Notes under the pieces: model-generated | Seen by the model: only the letters and a program-made list of their open reading frames with translations | What the model was told of the DNA's origin: nothing | Databases searched by the model: none | Program-made: the position numbers and the translations under genes | Assembly: GCF_026213295.1 (NCBI RefSeq) | Contig: NC_079414.1 | Location: 2,789,118-2,853,117, forward strand | Source of the DNA: Gadus chalcogrammus | Lineage: Eukaryota > Chordata > Actinopteri > Gadiformes > Gadidae | Direction: 5' to 3' | Length of the DNA: 64,000 nucleotides | Part shown: piece by piece, positions 44,033-55,168 of the stretch | Layout: every line of letters starts with the position of its first letter | Position numbering within the stretch: position 1 is the first letter of the stretch

Positions 44033-46237
44033 TTAGTTAGTTAGTGCCCTGTAGCACCCCTGCTGGGGTATAGGCCGTCGACAAGGGACCTCCAGAGTTC
44101 ACGGTCACTGGCGTTCTTTTCTATCTGCTACCAGGTGCCTCCCAGTCTCTTGATGTCTGCCTGGAGGTCCCGGCGCCAGGTGTTTTTAGGACTTCCTCTG
44201 CTTCTCTTCCCTTGAGGGTTCCAGGTCAGAGCCTGTCTGGTGGTGTTTGACACTGATTTGCGTAATGTGTGCCCCATCCATCTCCATCTTCTTCGTCCAA
44301 TTTCGTCTGCTGCTGGGGGTTGTTTTGTTCTTGTCCACAGAACGTTGTTGCTGATCTTGTTCAGCCAGTAGATTTTCAGGATAGACATTTGTTTATGAAG
44401 GTTTGCACTTTATTTATTGTGATCTTATTGATTCTCCATGTCTCTGCCCCATAGAGCAGGACGGATTTTACGTTGGAGTTAAAGATTCAGATTTTAGTCA
44501 TTTCCCGTATCTCTCTAGAGTTCCAGATGTTCTTGAGAAGTAGAAATGATGTCTTTGCCTTACCTATCCTAGCTTTTACATCTGCATCTGTACCACCCTG
44601 ACTGCTGATGATACTCCCCAAGTAGGTGAAGGACTCTACCTCTTCTAACATGATGTCACCATGGGTGATCGGTTCCGTACTAGTTGTATTTATCCTTGTT
44701 TTTTGTTTTTCCCTCATGGATGGATGGATGTCCTACTTGTGAGGAAGTCTCTATGAGTGTATTGATCTTGTCTTGCATCTGGTGGTAGCTATGTGACAGT
44801 AGTGCCAGGTCATCTGCGAAATCTAAGCCATCCAGTTGTGTCCATAATGTCCATCGGATTCCATTCTTCCTTTGTTCTGTTGTTGTTCTCCGGATCCAGT
44901 CAATGCTAGTAAGAACAGGAATGGGGATAGAAGACAACCCTGTCTGACCCCAGTCTTGATTTGTTAGCTGTCCATCATGTCCATCAATAGCTGTTTTTAA
45001 TGATGTTCACTAGCTTAGTGGGCACTCCATGGTGTCTCAATAACTTCCCTGCGGTCTCTCCATGTACACTGTCGAATGCCTTCTCGTAGTCGACAAAGTT
45101 GACATAGAGTGGGGCGTTCCACTCTAGTGACTGCTCTATGATAATGCGAAGAGTGGCAATCTGGTCGACACAGGACCTATTCTTTCTAAATCCTGCTTTC
45201 TCTTTCCTCAGTTGGTGGTCAACTGCATCCTTCATTCTGTCCAGGATGACTCTATTTAGCACTTTGCCTGGCACAGAGAGTAGGGTGATCCCTCTATAGT
45301 TTCCCAGGTCTCCTTTCTTTGGGAGCTTGTTAATAAGACCCTCTTTCCAGTCTGAGGGTATCTCTTATTCTTCCCAGATCCTTTTGAAGAGTGGATGCAG
45401 CAGGCTCACCGTGATACCAACATCTGCCTTTAGGGCTTCTGCCGGGATGTTATCTGGCCAAGTTGCTTTCCCACTCTTCAGCTGCTGTATCGCTTTCCTG
45501 ATCTCCTCTCTGCTGGGTATGTCACAGCTGATGGGGAGGTCGGTCTGTGCTGGTTGGATATCTGGTGGGTTTACTGGTGGGGGTCTATTTAGCAGTTCCT
45601 CAAAGTGTTCTGCCCATCTGTGTAGTTGTCCGTCCTTTGTTTTAATGCTGTTTCCCTCTTTATCCCCGACCGGTCTTTGTGGCCTGCTGTATTTGCCCGA
45701 CAGCTTTCTGGTGGTGTCATGCAACTGTTTCATGTTTCCATTTCTTGCTGCTTCCTCTGCTAGGTTGTCGATGTATTTCCGCTTGTCCGCCTTAATGCTC
45801 CTCTTAACCATTCTATTGATATTAGTGTACTCTTCTTGTGCCTTTGCCTTGGATGCTCTTTTACGGCTGTTTGTCACTGCTGCTTTCTTCTCTTTTCTTG
45901 TTTGGATCCTTTGTTGGGTTTCTGTAGATATCCACTCCTTTTGCTGGAATTTCCTGTAGCCAACCACTTATTGGCATGTGGATATTAGTGCGTCTTTAAT
46001 ATGTTGCCACTGACTGTTTTCATCTTCAAGTAGGTCCTGGAGAACTTCAAATGTGTTTGATAGTTTCAGTCTGAATTCCCCTTGTTTTTCTGCGTCCCTC
46101 AATAGGCTCATGTTGTATTTCTGTCTGTTAGCTGTTGTCTCCGTCTTGTTCTTCTTGAGCTTGAGTTTCAGTCTAGCAGTTAACAAATGATGGTCAGATG
46201 CTACATCTGCCCCCCTTTTAACTCTCACGTCCAACCT
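44033..46237 (-). mobile_element. RTE-like LINE, 5'-truncated
   Basis: Minus-strand frames give the end of an endonuclease domain (46130-46240: DVRVKRGADVASDHHL), a linker (45365-45967), RT motifs (44984-45274: KEKAGFRKNRSCVDQI and FVDYEKAFDSV; 44680-44937: LDFADDLALLSHS with the catalytic DD) and the C-terminal tail (44128-44388: RWRWMGHTLRKS, NPQGKRSRGSP). Several frameshifts and stops are present. The 3' end is a TTAGTTAG-type tail at 44033. The 5' end is cut within the endonuclease at the satellite border. Confidence 0.8.
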
Positions 46238-47694
46238 GGTCTCACAGGAATCTGTGAAATGACTACGGACGCTTAACTCGAAATCCGTGGCCACATCACG
46301 GAAACACGCCTTTTTCCGTGATGTGGCCACGGATTTCGCGCCAATGCAAGTTAATGACACTGATGTTCCGTGGCTCCCACACGGATCCCGTTTCAACGAT
46401 CGACCACGGGGTGTTAACTCAAAACCTGTGGTGGTCTCACTGAAACACTTGAACGCTTGATGTGTCCACGGAAGTTGCTCCAATGCAAGTAAATGACACT
46501 GATATTCCGTGGCACACACACAGATTCCCGTTTCAATCTGTGTGTGTGCCACAGTTGACCACGGCGGGGGCTTAACTCAAAATCCGTGGTGGTCTGACGG
46601 AATCACTTAAATCGTCTGTGATGTGGCCACGGAATTTGCTCCAAGGCAAGTAAATGACACTGTTATTCCGTGGCTCACACACGGATCCCCGTTTCAACGA
46701 GCGAGTCGACCACTGGCGCTTAACTCACAGTCTGTGGTGGTCTCACGGAATCACTTAAATTGTCTGTGATGTGGCCACGGAATTTGCTCCAATGCAAGTA
46801 AATGACACTGTTATTCCGTGGCTAACACACGAATCCCTGTTTCAACGAGCAAGTCGACCACGGGCGCTTAACTCAAAGTCTGTGGTGGTCTCACGGAATC
46901 ACTTAAATCGTCTGTGATGTGGCCACGGAATTGGCTCCAAGGCAAATAAATGACACTGTTATTCCGTGGCTCACACACGGATCCCCGTTTCAACGAGCGA
47001 GTCGACCACTGGCGCTTAACTCACAGTCTGTGGTGGTCTCACGGAATCACTTAAATTGTCTGTGATGTGGCCACGGAATTTGCTCCAATGCAAGTAAATG
47101 ACACTGTTATTCCGTGGCTAACACACGAATCCCTGTTTCAACGAGCAAGTCGACCACGGGCGCTTAACTCAAAGTCTGTGGTGGTCTCACGGAATCACTT
47201 AAATCGTCTGTGATGTGGCCACGGAATTGGCTCCAAGGCAAGTAAATGACACTGTTATTCCGTGGCTCACACACGGATCCCCGTTTCAACGAGCGAGTCG
47301 ACCACGGGCGCTTAACTCACAGTCCGTGGTGGTCTTACGGAATCACTTAAATTGTCCGTGATGTGGCCACGGAATTTGCTCCAATGCAAGTAAATTACAC
47401 TGTTATTCCGTGGCTCACCCACGGATCCCAGTTCAAACAAGCGAGTCGACCACGGGTGCTGAACTCACAGTCGGTGGTGGTCTCAGGGAATCACTTAAAT
47501 TGTCCGTGATGTGGCCACGGAATTTGCTCCAATGCAAGTAAATGACACTGTTATTCCGTGGCTCACACACGGATCCCCGTTTCAACGAGCGAGTCGACCA
47601 CGGGCGCTTAACTCACAGTCCGTGGTGGTCTCACGGAATCACTTAAATCGTCCGTGATGTGGCCACGGAAAGGCAAGTAAATGACACTGTTATG
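46238..47694. repeat. Satellite array, 148-bp unit with 296-bp higher-order period
   Basis: TCTCACGGAATCACTTAAAT recurs at 46741, 46889, 47037 and 47185, exactly 148 bases apart. Units 1 and 3, and 2 and 4, are near-identical, while neighbours differ at set positions, for example CACTGGCGC against CACGGGCGC. About 9-10 units are present. Each contains several CCACGG/CCGTGG motifs. The left border starts with more diverged units. Confidence 0.9.
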
Positions 47695-47868
47695 CTGCTA
47701 TGTAAATGACATATTTCCCTTGCTCCAGCCTTCCAGTTTGCCATTTGTGTTTCTGTCGAGCCACGAGGGGGAGTAGTAGCAGGCTAGTCAACATTAGCAA
47801 CATAGCCTCTTTAGCAAACCAGCTTCAAAACAAAACTTTGCATTGAATTGCACGCAAAGCAAGACCGT

Positions 47869-49613
47869 TTAAAGGTCCCATGACATGCTATTTTATGTAT
47901 TCTTTAATATAGGTATTAGTGGGCTACTAACACAGTATTCAAAGACGTTCCCGAAATTCAGCCGTGGTGCATAGTTACAGCCACTCCGAGCTGGGGTCTC
48001 GAGCTATAATGCAAATGAGGAGGAGCGAGGCGGGTCAAGAAGGAGGGTGGGGGTGTGGCCCTGAGCAGCTTGCAGCCACGGTACCATGCGCTCTGTTTAC
48101 AGTGGATGTATCGCAATGGCGAGGCGCACACAGCCTTTAGCCGTGTTCTGTAAATATTCTAGAACACACGGGAGTCCTGGAGCTCTATATCTAAATATTA
48201 TCATATAGCCTACACAGATATCTATATCATATAATATATATTATCACGGCCAAAAGCTGTGTGAGCCGATATTATGAATCTCAAACGACCGCGTTGGGTT
48301 CTCCAACGTCCACATCAATGTGAAGTAGACACTGTAACGCAAGTGTTTCTTGTCGGTTCTTTGACGTGTCTTGTATTTCCACAACGACTGTTGTGGGGGT
48401 TATCTGAGCCATGGTTGAGAAGGAATTGGGGGAAAGGAACTTTGGCTTTGACTCCCTCAAGAACATGAACCACGACATGGAGGAGAAAGGGAGTGTTGGC
48501 GGCGAATGTCTCCCGCTTGAGCCCCGCTGAGAGACCACCGCCGGAGGCGGAGGTGCCTAAACGCTGCCCGGCAAAGATCCCTTTCTCCTCCTTGTCGTGG
48601 TTCATGTTCTTGAGGGAGTCAAAGCCAAAGTTCCTTCCCCCCAATTCATTCTCAACCTTGGCTGAGATAACCCCCAATACGAGTCTCGTTGTAGAAATAC
48701 CAGAGACGAGACTCCGACGTGTTATGCTCCATAACACCAAAAGCAGAACGGTTATCCAAATAACAAGGAAGTGTACAACACTTGCGTTACAGTCCTGGAG
48801 CTCTATATCTAAATAATATCATATAATACATAGATATCTATATCATATAATACATATTATCACGGCCAAAATCTGTCTGCGCCTCCAGACGATATTATGA
48901 ATCACAAACGACTTTGTCGGGTTCTGCGACGTCTCTGGTTCTTCCACTTTCACATCAACCTGAAGTCGACTGAATCGCGCGCTGCCTGCTGCCGGCTGCC
49001 CGCTGCCGGGCGATGGTGCCTCGCGGCAACCGGCGGCATGTCGCAGTTCATGTGCTTCAGCGAGTCAAAGCCAAAGTTCCTTTCCCCCAATTCCTTCTCA
49101 ACCATGGCTCAGATAACCCCCACAACAGTCTCGTTGTGGAAATACAAGACACGTCAAAGAACCGACAAGAAACACTTGCGTTACAGTGTGTGTATTCACA
49201 CACACACATGTGGCGCTCGCACGGTCGAGTCTCATTGGCGGGCCAACGTCTCTGGGCGGGCCAGGCAGAGTAAGGGGAGGAGCTGAGATTCTTGGTGACG
49301 TCATGAATACAGACATTCCAAATCAGCGCACTTGAGCCTCCGTTTTTTCAAAGGCGAGCAGAACAGCTAGTGCTCGTTTTACACCAAACGCAAGTTTTAG
49401 CCACTGGGGGACCATAGGCAGGCTAGGGGAACTCATATTGATTAGATTAGATTAGATTAGATTAGATTAGATTAGATTAGATTAGATTAGATTAGATTAG
49501 ATTAGGCTTTATTGATCCTTTTGGGATGTCTCCCTCAAGGATTTTTTTTTTTTTTTTTTTTTTTATGTTAGAAAACCTTATAAAGTGAGATTTTCATGTC
49601 ATGGGACCTTTAA
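47869..49613. mobile_element. TTAA-flanked MITE with internal hairpin modules
   Basis: TTAAAGGTCCCATGACATG and its inverse CATGTCATGGGACCTTTAA form perfect 19-bp ends with TTAA edges. Inside, a module (48230-48480, 48575-48800 inverted, 48840-49150) repeats TATTATCACGGCCAAAA, GGGGGTTATCTGAGCC and the AAGGAACTTTGGCTTTGACT block. Overlapping frames here are by-products of this repetition. It interrupts the satellite array. Confidence 0.7.
49439..49563. repeat. (GATTA)n microsatellite followed by poly-T
   Basis: About 13 GATTA units, then GGCTTTATTGATCC and a T run of about 25. The TTTATTGATCC stretch is typical of a retroposon 3' end in fish (recollection). Confidence 0.85.
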
Positions 49614-49898
49614 TGCATATATTGGTGACCGGATTAAAGCAGCAATGAAATCAAGTGTATAAGAGGTTTGAAAAACGACATTAAAGCCACCAACGTGGTA
49701 CAAATAGAAAGAAAATACATCTCATCCCCCATTAACTATGGGCGCAGCCATCTTCTTTGCGAGTTGTACAGCTCTGCTCGCTCTACTTTGAAAGCGACGA
49801 GATACTACGACCAAAAGGGGGTGTGCCTCAGTGAAATGCCGCAAGAAAGCTGGGAGATTTGCGACTTTACCACTTCGTAAATCCAAATGGATAGTAGC

Positions 49899-50060
49899 AT
49901 TATTCCGTGGCTCACACACGGATCCCAGTGTAAACGAGCGAGTCAACCACGGGCGCTGAACTCAGTCCGTGTTGGTCTCACGGAATCACTTAAATTGTCT
50001 GATGTGGCCTCGGAATTTGCTCCAATGCAAGTTAATGACACTGATATTCCTTGGCACAGA
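49899..50060. repeat. Detached satellite unit
   Basis: One diverged unit of the 46238-47694 satellite (ATTCCGTGGCTCACACACGG, CACGGAATCACTTAAATTG), lying beyond the inserted TTAA element. Confidence 0.8.
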
Positions 50061-50140
50061 ACACAAACCATAGCCTTTCAATTGGGATATTTTATTCGAC
50101 TACAGAAGAGGTGTGCGCTGGTACAGGGCACCCTCTTATG

Positions 50141-50400
50141 TAGGGGAGAGTGGGGTAAGTAGTGCCAATTTTTACTTAAAGTGCCCTTAAAGCAAGGGGA
50201 TAACAGTAATAAGATATAAACATATAGTTTAGGATGTTGTGCATCCCTGGGAACAATTACTTTGGATATTAAACAAACTGTTTGAGAAATACATCTTTAG
50301 AAAAAAAATGTGTTTTTGTGGCACAACTTGCCCCCGGTATGGGGTAAATTGTGCCATTAGAGAGAATACACTGGGGTAAATTGTGCCATCGATAATTGAA
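50141..50400. repeat. GGGGTAA(G/A)TTGTGCC repeat, unclassified
   Basis: AGTGGGGTAAGTAGTGCC, GGGGTAAATTGTGCCATTAG and GGGGTAAATTGTGCCATCG are related motifs, looking like a transposon terminus. The opposite end was not located. Confidence 0.35.
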
Positions 50401-51016
50401 GTAAAACAGATCATTTTAATCTCACAAATGATAATGCTATATAAAAGCAAGATTAATTCAATACAAATTACTTGTTTAGCTTTTATTTAAAGTTGTAACA
50501 ACATCAAAGGCCACTTTTCTATAACAAGGCCTATACCGTCACATGAACACCTAATTTAGTCTTACACTGCACAGATCCAGCCTACTAGGCTTACAACTTA
50601 ACATCCTACTTGTCAATGCAGCAGGGAAATATGAACTTCTGCTCCTTTCTGGCTGTAACACCACGTTTTGTGGTTCAATTTGCTTAAACAAGGCTGCTCA
50701 GAACAAAATGAGTGTAGCGCTTGTCTGGGGCCAGTACTGGAAAAAAGCACTAAATATCGACCTAGATTCGAAGGAGAGGCAGCCTAAGAACCAAATAGAA
50801 CAAGTTGTACAAATGACCAGTTTATTGCTTCACAATCGGTCATGCAACAACCACAATATAAAGCGATGAATGCAACAACCACAATATAAATCAATGAAAA
50901 AAAAAAAAGAAGAGTTGATAGTTTGGAAATCGTCAATCCTTTCAGTGTGTGTAATGTTCCAAGATATAGTCCATTTATTCCAATGAAATGGGGTATGCTT
51001 GAAGGTTCCGCGAGTT
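50401..51016. other. Intergenic, nothing recognised
   Basis: AT-rich, without a supported gene. A short direct duplication GCAACAACCACAATATAAA(G/T)C occurs near 50842-50893. Confidence 0.45.
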
Positions 51017-51359
51017 CATTTCGTTCTGTGTAGCACGCAAAAAGTCGGACTATCGTACTCTGGAACACGCTTCAATAGAATAACGTTCGTGCGCATGAGC
51101 ACGCAATCGCGTGCATTAACCGTAAAGCATTTTCGAAACTACAATCTGACTACATTTTCGAGGCGCGATTGGATACTTCCGCTGCGTCACATCCGGATTG
51201 TGTCGGTCCGAACAGAGCAAGTTGCATATGCGCTTTTTCCTTGGAGAGGTGCAACCCGGTATCACGCGATTGCGTGCTCATGCGCACGAACGTTATTCTA
51301 TTGAAGCGTGTTCCAGAGTACGATAGTCCGACTTTTTGCGTGCTACACAGAACGAAATG
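51017..51359. mobile_element. Hairpin MITE with about 97-bp near-perfect arms
   Basis: CATTTCGTTCTGTGTAGCAC...GCAATCGCGTG at the left recurs fully inverted at the right. The about 150-bp centre contains a stretch (51120-51245) matching 3650-3770 in inverted orientation. Flanking GTAAACCAATGC sequence also occurs at 54395-54470. Confidence 0.75.
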
Positions 51360-51364
51360 TAAAC

Positions 51365-51876
51365 TAGGGTGACCAGATTTCAGTTTGTGAAAAAGAGGAC
51401 ACTTCGTCGCGGGGGGGGGGGGGGGGGGGGCGAAAACAGCGCCCCGGGCAAGATTGTTGACGGGGGGGGGGGGGTCGTATCGTGAGCCTACGTACTTCAG
51501 TGGGGGTTTCATTCCGTCTATACACGGCACCTTCTCAACGAGCACATGAGATCGGTCGCCCAATGACAGACTCTCTCTACAGTCAGCTCGCGCAAGAAGG
51601 TGGAACGTAAGGGAGATACCATTTCCAGAACTTGGAAGGCCGTAATAACCATAGACATATACAATGGTAATAACTAGTAGGTTATGTGAAAGACCCAGAA
51701 ACACAAATATGCGACGAGGCAAAAAAAAAAAAAAGATAATAATAACAATAATATATTATTTTTATTTTTTTTGCGACGAGGCAAAATACCGGACGTTTTT
51801 GGAATCCCTGCCGGACGCATTTTTTAGGTCTCGAAAAGAGGACATGTCCGGGAAAAAGAGGACGTCTGGTCACCCT
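51365..51876. mobile_element. hAT-like MITE with G-runs
   Basis: Ends TAGGGTGACCAGA and TCTGGTCACCCT, flanked by the 8-bp direct repeat ATGTAAAC (51357-51364, 51877-51884). GAGGACACTTCG and GAGGACGTC lie subterminally. Contains a 20-G run (51411-51430) and a 13-G run (51462-51474), plus A-rich and TAA-rich tracts. Confidence 0.75.
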
Positions 51877-51884
51877 ATGTAAAC

Positions 51885-52318
51885 CAATGCTTTCTGAATG
51901 GGAGTGTTGTCAGACAATGAACGTGCTCCACAAAACGGTACGATAGAGAGAGAAAGAGAGAGAGGGAGGGACAGAGCGAGAGAGAGGCTTCAGAAAGGGT
52001 GTGCGCAGATAGTACAGTGCACCCTAGTTATGTTTATGCCAAAACCAAAAATGCTATATGTATATATATATATATATTGCCTAATTATATATATTGCCTA
52101 TATATATGTATAGGCTATACATATAATTAGGCCATAATTATATTATTTAGCGTGTAATGAGACAATCTATAGCCAAATTATCGAAGATGCCCGAGAATCT
52201 CCGGGGATATCAGCATGGGAAATCGGCGAATCAGACCCATGAACCTATAAAGAAAGACGTCATCTCAAGCGGGAGAGAACGTTTGCGGTGCTGGTTTGTG
52301 TCACGTAAGTGCAGTGCC
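51885..52318. other. Simple-sequence-rich spacer
   Basis: GA-rich tract (51942-51985) and a TATATA/TAATTATAT palindromic tract (52060-52145). No gene seen. Confidence 0.5.
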
Positions 52319-52808
52319 GTGTTCCAATACCCGTACTGTCCGTACTTACTAGCCAAAATTTGAGTACGCAGTACGTTCCAATTCAGATCCGGCGAAAATA
52401 AGTATACTTCAAGGACCCGGATGCCGTACTCAAAACGGGCTAATCGTGAAGTGTGGATCGAAGGACACTCCCCGTACTCAACGGCAGCCATCTCAGCTAC
52501 GTAGCGAAAGAGGCGGAGCCAGGCTGAGCCAAAGTCGGCGCATTTCCCACGTAGCCTGCATTAATAGAGTCATTTTGTAGTTTTTATAGCTTTTTATAGC
52601 TGCTAGGCGTAAAGAGTTCACCGTTCAAAGCGGGATGTTTATTGCGGGGGAGGAGCCACGGCGGCAAACGTGATCGTAATTTCCGGTTAGTGCACCACGG
52701 AGTACTCGATTTGGAACAGCACTCACATCTGAAAAATTAACGTAGTAGACAGTGCGGATAGTATACTTCCTTTAAGTATACTCATGGAAGTACGGGTATG
52801 GTCTCACG
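52319..52808. mobile_element. MITE with CGTGTTCCAATACCCGTACT ends
   Basis: The left CGTGTTCCAATACCCGTACT pairs with the right AGTACGGGTATGGTCTCACG. No coding capacity. The CGTGTTCxAA start loosely resembles the GTGTTCGAA ends near ISL2EU elements. Confidence 0.6.
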
Positions 52809-53951
52809 AAAATACGTGACACTGTCACGTTATTTAATCTATTGAAATGTAATCAGGGACACGTAGGCCTATTTTCTAAATTTTGTATTTCAATTGGAAG
52901 TAGGCTATTTGTCGTGTCACTAAGCATGACTTCCAAACTAAGGTTCTGTCCGGGAGCGTTCTCCCTAATCTCCCTTATGGAGCTCCGTACAGATCATTCA
53001 TTGTTGAAAATTGTCTGTGATAACTAACAAATGACAGCTTTTGGCCACCCGTTTCTACTTAAAATTGTCTGTGATAACTAACAATACGACAGCTTTTGGC
53101 CACCCGTTTCTACTTTCACCTTTGATACTGAGAAATTGTGACAATACACGGATACATTAAATGCAGGTGCGCTGCTCTGTAGGCAAACCGCGAAGGAAAA
53201 AAGGGTAGCTGCTTCATCTGTTCTTTTTAGAATTGTATGTCTTGATGTTTATTTTATCTAGCCATCTATTCTCTTGTTTTTGGCTATGTGAATGAACGTC
53301 CGCGTCGATGCCTCGATCGCAAGTCCAGTGTCACGAGCGGACGTTGCCATGACATCTAGAAATCATACCGTATTTAATGGGTTGTAGTGAGTGTAACATA
53401 ATTCGGCTACAGTATTTTGATATGTGTTGTTCTTTCAATTGTGTTAGGCATGTCGTTTACTATCTTGGTGGTTCAGGGATCGCTGTCCCTTTAAGGATTA
53501 CGAGCGTCTCATGACGTCAGAGCCCATGTGGGATTTGTTTACCTTCAGCAAGTTTTGATTTCCTGTTTCTCTCTTACTAAATAAACGAGTCACACAACTG
53601 TGTGCTCAACGTGCGAAATTGTATCTCTCACTTATGGTAATTTCCACAGGGTTATCATTAATATTGATGTGTAGGGGTTGTTTATAACTCGTGAATAATA
53701 TTGTTTAGACCACGGTCTGGGGGAATACTCTGATTCTAATTGGCTGCAGTGCGTGCATTAACTCCTGATATAGCCCTACAGACACCTGCTAAGTAGTTCC
53801 AGTCAGTGTTTAGATTCTCTGCCCGATATTTCCCACCACTGTACTCGGGCCGGGCCTTTGATCGAGCGTTTTTATTTTTATTTTACCATTGGTTTATTGG
53901 CCTAATCTGAGGAGAAATCTATGCCATTAACAGAAATATTATAGGCCTTTA
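52809..53951. other. Intergenic with a 54-bp tandem duplication
   Basis: AAATTGTCTGTGATAACTAA...CCCGTTTCTACTT occurs twice in tandem (53007-53115). The rest shows no gene. A possible LTR-like stretch at 53445-53648 could not be supported. Confidence 0.5.
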
Positions 53952-54105
53952 TTACACGGGTCTTCTCAATGCCGTGGAACGCTCCGTTCACTTGCATGGG
54001 TAGTAGTCCGGTGACTTGTCTACCCCAGCGTCTTCCGTTGCTAAGGGCCGTCACCGTCTTTGCGGACAAATTATTTCTCTGCTGATCAACACTACGAATG
54101 GCCAA
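53952..54105 (+). repeat. Dispersed repeat B fragment
   Basis: Contains GGAACGCTCCGTTCACTTGCATGG, then GTCTTCCGTTGCTAAG and CTGCTGATCAACACTACGAATG, as in 3856-5020 and 12170-12280. Confidence 0.65.
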
Positions 54106-54670
54106 AAGACTTGTATCCCCCCCCCCCTTAAATAAATACTATGGCAGAATTATTATTATTATTATTATTATTCTCATTCAACTTGAACATGTGTTTTTAC
54201 AGTAGAGTGGTGGAGGGATGACGTATGTTGGCCAACCCGGAAGTGAGCGTCGCCCTGGATTCCCTCGACAAAAAGCCAACGGGTTTTGCCATTGGATTCT
54301 GGATTATTGCTGAAACATTTGCATCTTTGAAGCACCTCCTCAAAACCTGAAAATAAATAAATATATAAAAATAACCGTGCTCCAAAGAACAAAATGTAAA
54401 CCAATGCATTCTGAATGGGAGTGTTTCTCTGATTTTTCCATGCTACACAGAACGAAATGTAAACCCATGCAAATAAAGACTTCATGGTCATAATAATTTG
54501 AATATCATTAATATCCTGAGTGTGTAGGGTGGTATTCAATTTCTTTCAACGGGGCTGCATCCAGTCACTTGACCGTTATGGTTGTTATGGTGGTTGCTAT
54601 CGACCGCCCCCTCTAATCCTTACATGGCTCTAAAAACCACGCGGCAACGGAGCTGCCGTCCATTGTGTTG
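54106..54670. other. Intergenic repeat-derived sequence
   Basis: Short C-run and TTA microsatellite (54118-54172), then a CCGGAAGTGAGCGTCGCCCT stretch that looks transposon-derived but has no identified ends, and a fragment related to the flank of the 51017 hairpin MITE. Confidence 0.4.
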
Positions 54671-55168
54671 TTTTTGTTGTAAACTAGGGTCCGATGGTTA
54701 GAAAATAGGCAGATATTCCAAGGTATCCTTAAAAGGCAAGGCAAGGCAACTTTATTTATATAGCACTTTTCATACACAAGGCAGACTCAAAGTGCTTCAC
54801 ATATAAACATTGTGATACAATAAAATAAAATAATAGATAAGTAAAAGAAAACATATGCAAAGAAATTAGTAAAATAGAAAGTTAAAAAGGCTTTTTAGTA
54901 AGTAAAATTGAAAGTGCAATGTATTTAAGAAAGTGAGAAAATTAAATTGAAAGTTATTTAAGATCAGATCAACAGTCTCTCTGGAACCCAAGTCGGGACT
55001 ACAACCCGACCTAAAGGACAATATTCTAGGACTCTAACCCAGCTTCTAGGACTCTAGCCCAGCAACCTTTCTCTCTGGTATCAGATCATGTATTTTTCTG
55101 GTAAAAATAGAAAATAAAGGGAAAGTTAAAAAGGCATTTTATTAAAATAAAGGTAAAGTATTTAAGAT

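Noticed and set aside
46238..47694. Regularly spaced repeats resembling a CRISPR-like array
   Set aside because: The repeat unit is the full 148-bp period with no unique spacers, and the context is vertebrate. It is a satellite.
48281..49286. Overlapping frames on both strands sharing ESKPKFL and KVPFP motifs
   Set aside because: They arise from direct and inverted copies of one non-coding module within a TTAA MITE.
51150..51722. 190-codon minus-strand frame with proline runs
   Set aside because: The proline runs come from the G-runs of a MITE and the rest from hairpin arms. Not a gene.
53445..53648. Possible solo LTR (TGTTAGG...TTCCACA with AATAAA)
   Set aside because: No target duplication was found and no internal relatives occur in the window.
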